From: Bimuria novae-zelandiae CBS 107.79
Taxonomy: Eukaryota; Ascomycota; Dothideomycetes; Pleosporales; Didymosphaeriaceae
Assembly: GCA_010015655.1 (NCBI GenBank)
Contig: ML976814.1
Span: forward strand, 50,163 to 61,839
Length of the DNA: 11,677 nt
Direction of reading: 5' to 3'
Shown: positions 1-6,689 of the stretch, in pieces
Position numbering within the stretch: the first letter of the stretch is position 1
Layout of the letters: every line of letters begins with the position of its first letter
Program-made: the position numbers and the translations under genes
Notes under the pieces: model-generated
What the model saw: the letters and a program-made list of their open reading frames with translations, nothing else
Told to the model about the DNA's origin: nothing
The model's database searches: none

Positions 1-94
1 TTGCTTTAAGGTTCTTGTATAATAGTGGCTTGGCATGGACGTAAGGGGCCATGAGGTGGTTTTCTTCGTGGCAACAATGTTGCAGATTGGAAAG

Positions 95-1169
95 CTAATC
101 GGCGGCGGTGTTGATATATCTGTCAAAATAAAGAGTGTTCTCTGTGTCAAGAGCGACTATCTGCTGGGTGTCATTATTGGAGTCTGGTTGGCCAACTTCT
201 AACAGATTGTCGTTTCGCGTGAGTTCTTTCTGCTGTGGGGCTGCCTCATCGAGCAAGCAGCCCAACCATTTAGAAGCGACGTTGTCACATAAGTCCCGAA
301 GTGTGTAATTAAAATTCGGGAGTTTCTCTGCTGGTTCCTCGTTACTGATCCAGACTGAAACACCGTTTCTTCGTTTTACATCGCCGCAAAGCATATGCGT
401 GAAGCGATGGAGAGTAGGTATACTGAGCTTCGTCCTAATAACAACAACCGCATCTGGAGAGGCTTTGAGATCACTCCTAAAACAATTGACCGTCGCCTCT
501 TCGTCTGGGTTTGTTTCGTTGTACAAGAGAACATGAGGCCGAAGGATACCCGATGGTGTTCTTTGCCGCAAAGTGGGATTGCTTCTTGTACGATTCTCTG
601 CTCTTTGAGTGCAGAGGTCACACGCCTCTGGCCCATCGCGGAAGCGGGAAGGGTCGTAATTTTTAACTATTGCATGGCAAACTGTACACTGTGCATGGTT
701 AACGCTCCCATGCAACTGAAATACAGTCGACCACGGCCCTTTGATTGGGGGCGATATCTCAGTGCCTCCCAGGACCACTACGTCGATATCATCGATGTTC
801 TGGGTGTAAACTCGAACCAGACGACCTTGGTTCTTCAATAACTTCAAAATTTGGTAGATTGGAGTAGGATCCCGACGCAGCGCTTCCCTAGCTTTTGTGT
901 GGATGTCGCAAATGACCCTATAGAAGCCTTCCTTCGCATCCTCTGTCCTCCAAACAAGATTAGCGTCGAAGGAAGATTTGCCACCCGATTTTCCAAGGAC
1001 ACCGGTCTTTGAGCGAAAGTCGGGAACTACTGTAGTAAGCCTTATCAAACGTGTCGCAATTTTTTAACACAAACTTACCTCCAGCCAATGTTGCGATTCC
1101 TGCGCCTGCAATTACTACGATGCGTCTCTTCGTACTCAATTTCTCTATCGCATCCTGGATATCATTCAT
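95..1169 (-). CDS. Sirtuin (Sir2-family NAD-dependent protein deacylase), Hst3/Hst4-like, two exons
   Basis: Model: complement(95..1026, 1079..1169), 340 residues. Sirtuins remove acyl groups from lysines using NAD+; Hst3/Hst4-type members act on nuclear histone H3 K56. Seen: nucleotide-binding GAGIATLAG (22-30) followed directly after the splice by VPDFRS (31-36), TQNID (105-109), catalytic His136 in QLHGS, a four-cysteine zinc site (C144, C147, C166, C169), a RPHVLLYNE stretch and NEE near the C-terminus. The segment between PDFRS and TQNID resembles Hst3/4 rather than Sir2/Hst2 proteins (inference from memory). The 52-nt intron has a GTAAGT donor and a tandem CAGTAG acceptor; the second AG gives the family-standard AG-V-PDFRS spacing. 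An in-frame TAG lies four codons upstream of the ATG, fixing the start. Odd: the usual GTSL motif reads RTKL, so NAD binding may be altered. Transposon A starts 129 bp upstream. Confidence 0.88.
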
Positions 1170-1296
1170 CCTGCTAATCTAGTTAGAGGGGTAGAGTCAC
1201 GGCAAGCCGAATTGAGGTGTATCTGTGAAGAAGCACAGGGCAACGGAATAAGCTGAACGCTTAGCGCGGGGGTGCACTGACTCAACCTATTTTATA
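1170..1296 (-). promoter_or_regulatory. Sirtuin upstream region, cut short by transposon A
   Basis: Only 127 bases separate the sirtuin ATG from the TA target duplication of transposon A. No clear TATA box or recognised activator site is visible. Any promoter elements further upstream have been displaced by the roughly 4.15 kb of transposon sequence. This is an inference from position only. Confidence 0.4.
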
Positions 1297-1298
1297 TA

Positions 1299-1363
1299 AC
1301 GTGTTTCACCAGTCATTGAGCCACACCAGTCACTGAGCCACCCCACCAAGATCGCGACGCGTC
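1299..1363 (+). repeat. Left terminal inverted repeat of transposon A
   Basis: Matches the reverse complement of 3063-3099 joined to 3588-3613. It contains two adjacent 17-bp direct subrepeats, CACCAGTCATTGAGCCA (1307-1323) and CACCAGTCACTGAGCCA (1324-1340), differing at one base; such doubled motifs in pogo/Fot ends are plausible transposase-binding sites. The inner end is ATCGCGACGCGTC. Confidence 0.92.
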
Positions 1364-1380
1364 TCTACACAACACCCACG

Positions 1381-3000
1381 ATGCCCACCACACAACGCAC
1401 CCGCCAGCTTGAAAAGGAAGCCAGGCTAGCTCTATCGACCCATGCGATTCAGATAAGACAGGTTTCTAGCTACCGAAACGCTGCAAGGCTCTATGATATC
1501 GATCGATCTACCCTACGTCGACGTGTCAACGGTCACCTACCTCGGGCCGTTGCTAACGCCCAGAAACGAAAGCTACATCCTACAGAGGAGCAGGCTCTAG
1601 TAGAGTGGATACTAGACCTCAACCGACGTGGATTTTCACCTTACATCATTGACGTACGTAGGATGGCCGACCATCTACTCGCTGCGCGCGGCCAGATCCC
1701 TGCCCCACAGCCAGTGGGTAAGAACTGGGTATCACGCTTCATCAAGGCTCAGCCAGAGCTACAGACCAAGTGGACTAGGAGCTTCCACAGTCAGCGCGCG
1801 CTCTGTGAGGATCCTGTTAAGATCTCTGCCTGGTACAAGCTTGTGGAGGAGACGCGACAGACATACGGCATACAGGATACAGACACCTACAACTTTGACG
1901 AGACAGGCTTCCTAATGGGGGTCGCCTCTACGTCTAGAGTAGTCACCAGCTCAGACACTATAGGCAGGGCTATACACATACAGCCAGGCAATCGAGACTA
2001 CGTTACGACGATTGAAGCCGTCTGCGCAGCTAGGTGGTCTATACCACCCCTCATCATCCTACCTAGCAAGCTCCACCAGGCTAGCTGGTATACTGACCTA
2101 CCTGCTGGCTGGGTACTGGCTGTCAGCGACAATGGCTGGACGATAGATAGCCTAGGGCTTACCTGGCTAGAGCACTTCACTCGGCATACAGAGTCTCGTA
2201 CAGTCGGCACCTGGCGGCTGCTTATTCTAGACGGTCATAGCAGCCATGCTACCCCTAAGTTCGATCAATACTGTAGGACACACAGGATCATCAGCCTGTG
2301 TATGCCTGCCCATACGAGCCACCTCCTACAGCCTTTAGATGTCGGCTGTTTCTCACCTCTCAAGACAGCGTACGGACATGAAGTGACTAAGCTGGCTAGA
2401 CAGCGTGTCTATCATGTAGACAAGGAAGAGTTCCTGTCAATCTACCCACGTGTACGTAGGGCTGTTTTTACAGAGCAGAACATCAAGGCTAGCTTTTAAG
2501 CGACAGGGCTGGTGCCTACCTGTCCTGATCGGGTCCTCTCATGCCTGACTGTAGTCAGGACACCGTCACCACTACAGACGGGCGCTGAGCCAGCATGGAC
2601 AGCTGAGACGCCTCACACTACTACTTAGGTTGAGCAGCAGGCTAGGCTTATACGTAATCGTTTACAACGACCGTCTCAGAGCCCTACACACCAGATGCTC
2701 AGGCAGCTAGTTAAGAGCTATCAGCATGCTATAAATACAGTAACTCTCCTAGCAGAAGATATTAGGAAACTACAGGCTACCAATCAACGTCGTAGACAAA
2801 GACAGGAGAGGCGTAGGCAGTATATTGCCTCTGGAGGGGCTCTACAGGCTGAGGAAGGTCGAAGGCTGGCTGCAGAGGCTAAAAGGGTGCTCTAGTAGGT
2901 AGAGCAGGAGGACCGTGCAGGACGATCACGAGCACCACCTACATGCAGCAACTGCCATAAGCAAGGCTATAGAAGGACTTAGTATACCCAGAGATTATAG
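1381..3000 (+). pseudogene. Fot/pogo transposase of copy A (DDE_1 family), full length but with premature stops
   Basis: The reading frame keeps 540 codons from the ATG to a terminal TAG at 2998, without indels. Residues 1-372 (1381-2499) are uninterrupted: a psq-like helix-turn-helix near 29-51, a CENP-B/Tc5-type second DNA-binding region to about 140, then the DDE_1 catalytic domain with aspartates D173 (NFDETGF), D284 (LILDGHSSH) and D320 (LLQPLDVGCFSPLK). The frame continues beyond 2499 with recognisable transposase tail: an ATGLVP stretch, a charged region and a C-terminal CCHC-like zinc knuckle beginning CSNCHKQG. Premature stops lie at 2497, 2626, 2893, 2896 and 2980. At 2893/2896 copy B reads CAG CAG, so these are C-to-T changes; the others also fit former CAA/CAG codons. 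A 372-residue protein with all three catalytic residues could still be made but would lack the tail. Confidence 0.9.
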
Positions 3001-3099
3001 CTATTATATTAATCTATTTATATTAAATTTAACTATTGCGTTATTAAGCTATCGTGCAGAAAGCTGCGTCAGTTTTGGTAGGGTGGCTCAGTGACTGGT

Positions 3100-3582
3100 T
3101 GTTAGGATCTGTACTTAGCATCACCAGGCTAACATTCTGAGGCGGCCAAGGTCTTATGGGAGCCAATGGTGGTACAGCAATGGGCAGGTCACGTGACTGC
3201 TCGAAGCGCTCGAAGCGAGCAAATCGAGCAGGTGCATGAGGCCAAGGCTGTGCTCGCTCTGCTCGAGTCGAGCAAGTCGAGCATATGCAGAAAGCCGAGG
3301 CTGCGCTCGACATGCTCGAAGCGAGCAAGTCGAGCATGCTAAGTATATAGGAACATGAGGATGGACTCCTCCACCTTGTGTTCAACCTTGTTTATCAATC
3401 TATCGTTTGGATCTGAGTAAGCAACCTTGTTGATTTGATTGTGCTGTACACACCTTCGATACCAACGCCCCAGTGACAAGCGCAGGCTATCACTACAACC
3501 TTCTCCCGTCCTACCAAGTATTCCTGCCCGAGAACCAACCTTAGCCCCTATAGGGATTAGCTATCTCTTTGGGACCTTAACA
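3100..3582. mobile_element. Solo LTR of an LTR retrotransposon inserted in the right TIR of transposon A
   Basis: The 483-bp insert begins TGTTAGGATC and ends GACCTTAACA, so it has TG...CA ends with short inverted termini (TGTTAG/CTTAACA), and it is flanked by a perfect 5-bp duplication CTGGT (3095-3099 and 3583-3587). Removing the insert and one CTGGT restores a TIR that matches the other end of A. A TATA-like TATATA at 3344-3349, preceded by a repeat-rich stretch, suggests the U3 region comes first and transcription runs to the right. No internal retrotransposon genes are present, so this is a solo LTR left by LTR-LTR recombination. The superfamily is unresolved; the ends are Copia-like but 5-bp duplications occur in both Copia and Gypsy. 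Little RIP damage is visible. Confidence 0.88.
3178..3336. repeat. 53-bp tandem repeat in the presumed U3 of the solo LTR
   Basis: Two full units (3231-3283 and 3284-3336) and one more diverged unit (3178-3230) each end in a form of CGAGCAAGTCGAGCA. The TCGAGCA/TGCTCGA words occur on both strands and can form hairpins. A perfect 10-bp palindrome GTCACGTGAC at 3188-3197 holds an E-box core. Repeated motifs upstream of a TATA box are typical of LTR enhancers; that role is inferred. Confidence 0.7.
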
Positions 3583-3615
3583 CTGGTGTGGCTCAATGAC
3601 TGGTGAAACACGTTA

Positions 3616-3680
3616 ACGTGTTTAACCACTCAGTGAGCCACACCACTTAGTAAGCCACCCCACCAAAATCGCGACGCGTC
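3616..3680 (+). repeat. Left terminal inverted repeat of transposon B
   Basis: It has the same layout as in copy A, with doubled 17-bp subrepeats; the second reads CACCACTTAGTAAGCCA, where RIP-type changes (CAGTG to TAGTA) are visible by comparison with the right end. It pairs with 5384-5448. Confidence 0.92.
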
Positions 3681-3697
3681 TTCTTACAACTCTCGTA

Positions 3698-5320
3698 ATG
3701 CCGCCCGCCTAACGAGCCTAGTAGGCTTAAAAAGAAGGTAGACTTGCTCTATTAAAGCACGCGATTTAAAATAAATAGATTTTAAGCTACTAATATACTA
3801 GTAAACTTTATTAAGTTAACTAATTAACCCTTCGCTAACGCGTTTTAGGTACTCTACCTTAGGCTACTACTAACGCTTAGAAATGAAAGCTACACCCTAT
3901 AAAGGAGCGCGCTCTAGTAGATTAGATCCTAGACCTTAACTAACGCGGATTTCTACCCTATATTATTAATATATAATAAATAGTAAACTATCTACTCGCC
4001 GCACGTAGCTAAGAGTCCCCTCCCTAGTTAGTTAGCAAGAACTAGATGTCGCGCTTTATTAAAGCTTAGCTAGAGCTCTAAATAAAGTAAAATAAGAAAT
4101 TCTACTCTTAGCGCGCGAAATCTAAGGACCTAGTTATAATCCGCGCGTAGTTTAAGCTTATAAATAAGACACGTTAGTTATATAGTATCTCTAACTTAGA
4201 TATCTATAACTTTAATAAGACTAGCTTTATAATAGGGATCGCTACGACCTTAAAAGTTATTATAAGCTTTAAGATAGTTAGCCGCGTAGTTACTATATAG
4301 CTAGGTAATTATAAGTAGGTAACGGCGATTAAGTGTATTAACCCGTCTAGCTGGTTAATCCTACTATTTATAATTTTATAAGGAAAGCTCTACTAAGCGA
4401 GCTAGTATTAAGGCCTCCCACCTAGCTAGGTTATTACTATTAGCGATAACGGCTGGACGACTAATAAGCTTAGCCTTAAGTAGGTAAAGCACTTCCACTA
4501 ATATATAGAGGCTTATATAGTAGGGGCCTACTGGCTGCTCATCCTCGACGGCCACGGCAGCCACGCAACGCCTGAGTTTAACTAGTTCTATAGAGAGAGC
4601 AAAATTATCACGCTCTATATACTACTATATACGTTACACCTCTTATAGCCACTTAATATAGACTACTTCTCGCCTCTTAAGATCGCGTATAGCTATTAGG
4701 TATCTAAGCTTGCGCGACAACGCGTCTTTTATATTAATAAGTAAAACTTCCTATAGATCTACCTAAGTATTAGAGGGATAGTCCTTTTAGAGCAGAATAT
4801 CTAGACTAGCTTTTAGGCATTAAGGCTAGTCCTAGCTTATTAAGAACGCGTCCTATCGTTGCTAATAGTAGTTAGGATGCCTTCTCCGCTAGGGACGGTG
4901 ACTAACGCTAAAGTTATATAGATAGTAAAGACACTATATACTATTACTTAGCTAGAGTAGTAGGCTTAACTTATTTAGAGTCGTTTTAATCGCCTATCCT
5001 AGAGCTTTACTAGCTAGGCTATCCGCTAGCTTGTTAAAGGTTATTAGCTTGCGATGAATTTAGCAACGATTCTTGTAAAGGAGAATAAGAAGTTTTAATA
5101 GGCAAGTTAGCGCCGATAGCGCAAGGGGCAATAGCGCCGACAGTATATAGCCTGTGGAGGAGCTCTGCGGGTAGAGGAAGGTCAATTGCTTGCTGCAGAG
5201 GCCGAAAGGGTGCTCCAGCAGGTAGAGCAGGCGGGGCAGCCAAGTAGGCCTCGAGCACCACCAACCTGCAGCAGGTGCCACGAATAAGGTCATAAAAGAA
5301 CTTAGTGTACTATTAGATAA
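3698..5320 (+). pseudogene. RIP-destroyed transposase of copy B
   Basis: The frame begins ATG CCG CCC GCC TAA at 3698 and can be followed beside the copy A transposase to a terminal TAA at 5318-5320 (541 codons). The distance from the ATG to the codons of the LLILDGH motif is 837 bases in both copies, so no net indel lies in that part; B gains six bases after it. Dozens of TAA/TAG codons fall mainly where copy A has CAA, CAG or TGG. Recognisable remnants are LLILDGHGSH at about 4535-4564, a C-terminal charged region, and the zinc-knuckle start TCSRCHE, whose next codon is now TAA. It cannot make a protein. Confidence 0.9.
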
Positions 5321-5383
5321 CGCGCATTAAATAGATCTATTTTCTATATATTTTATCGCGTGGTTGTGGAGCTATTGCAAGAA

Positions 5384-5448
5384 GACGCGTTGCGATTTTG
5401 GTGGGGTGGCTCACTGAGTGGTGTGGCTCACTGAGTGGTGAAACACGT
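5384..5448 (+). repeat. Right terminal inverted repeat of transposon B
   Basis: Two nearly perfect GTGGCTCACTGAGTGGT subrepeats (within 5407-5440) end in GAAACACGT, pairing with 3616-3680. It shows almost no RIP changes, unlike the left end and the interior. Confidence 0.92.
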
Positions 5449-5711
5449 TAGCGACACCACCTGACTAAGCCGCTGGCTCCCACATTACATTTGACAGTTC
5501 ATTTCATTCCCTATGCGACTTGGCAGGATGCGATGTGCAAGACGAACTTTACAAATGGGCGCTATGTCAAAAATTGTTTCATTCTAGTCACTGTGGACTA
5601 CGTGCCCATGAACGCCGCCATTCGTAGCCGCTTTTCCATAATGCCAGCCAGGTATATCCCAGATCCGTCATATGCCTCTCATACACACCCCTCCCTTCAA
5701 GCACGCTCCGC

Positions 5712-6473
5712 TTAGACGATTGCGAGCTTGGTGGCCGCGATGTCGAGAGCATCGACATCGGGAGTCAACCGCGCGAAAGCCTTCTTGGAGCCGTCAGGGC
5801 GGATGAGGGTGTTGATCTTGATCGTGGTCACGTCGTATTGCTTCTTAAGGGCAGCGGCAATCTGACGCTTGTTGGCCTTGACATCGACAATGAAGACGAG
5901 GGTGTTGTTCTCCTCAATCTTCTTCATGGCGGACTCGGTGTTGAGCGGGTGGATGAGGATCTTGCCGGCATCGAGACGGGGCTGGTGAGGGATCGACTTG
6001 CGGGGGTACTTAGGAGCGCGGCTGTGGGTCTGTTAGCCATTGATTTGCCTGCCAGGTTATCAATTGATATTGTAGGTCGAAAAAGGTACGTACGAAAGCT
6101 CGAGGGTCTTAGGGCGGTGGAAGCTGGTGCTCTTGCGCACCTTGCGGACCTTGTGCGAGTTGACCTTTACATCTCGTTAGAATTGCCGCCCATGGCACGA
6201 GAAGTAAAAGCCGCCAGCGATGAGATGCAGGCACGCCTCATAGGTCTAACTTACTCCCTTGAGAGCAGCTTTGGCAGCAGCGTTGGCCTGCTTGCTGGGC
6301 TTGGAGGCTGCGACACGTTAGTATGCATTTCCCACACGGAGCAAAGTGATGAGGATAGTTACGATCAAGCACCGCATTGAAACGGTCCGCGTCTTTGGGA
6401 TGTCGCGAGTTTCGCTGATCGCTTCTTGGAGAGTGGAAGGCTGGTGCGTACCCTTGGTAGCTTTGGGAGGCAT
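5712..6473 (-). CDS. RPL25: 60S ribosomal protein uL23 (yeast Rpl25, metazoan L23a), four exons
   Basis: Model: complement(5712..6021, 6094..6164, 6255..6307, 6452..6473), 151 residues. uL23 binds 25S rRNA near the polypeptide exit tunnel and forms part of the docking site for SRP and nascent-chain factors. The last exon reads [19 protein letters not shown] and [12 protein letters not shown]...[12 protein letters not shown], hallmarks of the eukaryotic family. The N-terminal exons supply the basic A/K-rich extension (MPPKATKASKPSKQ), [25 protein letters not shown] and [14 protein letters not shown]. Introns are 144, 90 and 72 nt with donors GTACGC, GTAAGT and GTACGT, each with CTAAC shortly before the acceptor; all junctions restore the frame. 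The first exon has only 22 nt. Length fits the family (about 140-156). CTACTAACACACAG just upstream of the ATG looks like the end of a 5' UTR intron, with a possible donor GTAATT at 6556; this is tentative. Confidence 0.95.
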
Positions 6474-6689
6474 GGCGACGGGATGTGCTGTGTGTTAGTA
6501 GCTGTCGTGGGAGGAGGTCGAAAGTTCTCAGTTGTTTTCGCGCAAGTCAAAATTACGGGAGCGGTGCGATTTAGCGAGCACGTGCCGCTAGTCTAACCTG
6601 GCGTTAGCGCGGTCTCCACAAAGTGTCTCGGCATCGGCTCGCCCTGCAAACCAGACTGAACACCGACAATGTGACTTCAGCAAGCAGAC
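6474..6689. promoter_or_regulatory. Shared divergent promoter of the uL23 gene and the Bmt2-like gene
   Basis: Only 216 bp lie between the two start codons. A palindromic GCACGTGC with E-box core CACGTG sits at 6579-6584, roughly midway; Cbf1-type bHLH proteins that bind this core help control ribosomal-protein genes in some ascomycetes (established for Candida), but binding here is inference. On the minus strand, CTACTAAC (6494-6501) followed by CACAG looks like a branch site and acceptor of a 5' UTR intron of the uL23 gene. On the plus strand a start-stop ATG TGA occurs at 6669-6674. No convincing TATA box is visible. Confidence 0.6.
6669..6674 (+). promoter_or_regulatory. Possible start-stop upstream ORF (ATG TGA) ahead of the Bmt2-like gene
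   Basis: ATG followed directly by TGA, with A at -3, lies just before the main ATG at 6690. If it is in the transcript, ribosomes could initiate and terminate there, lowering translation of the methyltransferase. The transcription start is not visible, so this is a candidate only. Confidence 0.3.

Larger units (their letters stand above)
1299..3613 (+). mobile_element. Fot/pogo-type (Tc1-mariner superfamily) DNA transposon, copy A, interrupted by a solo LTR
   Basis: The copy is bounded by 65-bp terminal inverted repeats starting ACGTGTTTCACC and ending GGTGAAACACGT, flanked by TA on both sides (1297-1298 and 3614-3615), as expected for this superfamily. It contains one transposase frame of 540 codons. 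Its 2315 bp fall to 1827 bp after subtracting the 483-bp LTR and its 5-bp duplication, which agrees with 1833 bp for copy B and with the usual 1.8-1.9 kb of Fot1/Pot2 elements. The right TIR is split by the LTR and the transposase has premature stops, so the copy should be immobile by itself. RIP damage is light compared with copy B. Confidence 0.93.
3063..3613 (+). repeat. Right terminal inverted repeat of transposon A, split by the LTR
   Basis: The inner part is 3063-3099 and the outer part 3588-3613. Joined across one copy of CTGGT they give 63 bases that pair with the left TIR; two bases are missing near the inner end. The outermost bases GGTGAAACACGT abut the shared TA at 3614-3615. Confidence 0.9.
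3616..5448 (+). mobile_element. Fot/pogo-type DNA transposon, copy B, heavily RIP-mutated
   Basis: The copy is 1833 bp, has 65-bp inverted repeats at 3616-3680 and 5384-5448, and is flanked by TA at 3614-3615 (shared with copy A) and 5449-5450. The transposase start lies 82 bases inside the left end, exactly as in copy A. Most CpA has become TpA and most TpG on the same strand has become TpA, making the interior rich in TA, TTA and CTA, while CpG-containing words such as CGCG survive. This selectivity is the RIP pattern. Islands at about 4531-4576 and 5130-5280 keep normal composition. Confidence 0.93.

Noticed and set aside
395..841. 148-codon plus-strand open frame
   Set aside because: It is antisense to the conserved second exon of the sirtuin and resembles no known protein.
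1027..1029. Ending the sirtuin intron at the first AG (1030)
   Set aside because: It adds a residue between AG and PDFRS, against the near-invariant family spacing; kept as an alternative acceptor.
1381..2499. Treating TAA at 2497 as the natural end of the transposase
   Set aside because: The same frame continues with recognisable tail and zinc knuckle to 3000, matched by copy B without frame loss.
3178..3336. CRISPR-like array
   Set aside because: The units are contiguous, diverged 53-bp tandem repeats without spacers, inside an LTR of a eukaryotic genome.
3044..3385. 113-codon minus-strand open frame
   Set aside because: It crosses from transposon A into the solo LTR and owes its length to the TCGAGCA repeats.
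5838..6380. 180-codon plus-strand open frame
   Set aside because: It runs antisense across three exons and introns of the uL23 gene; that spliced model explains the DNA fully.
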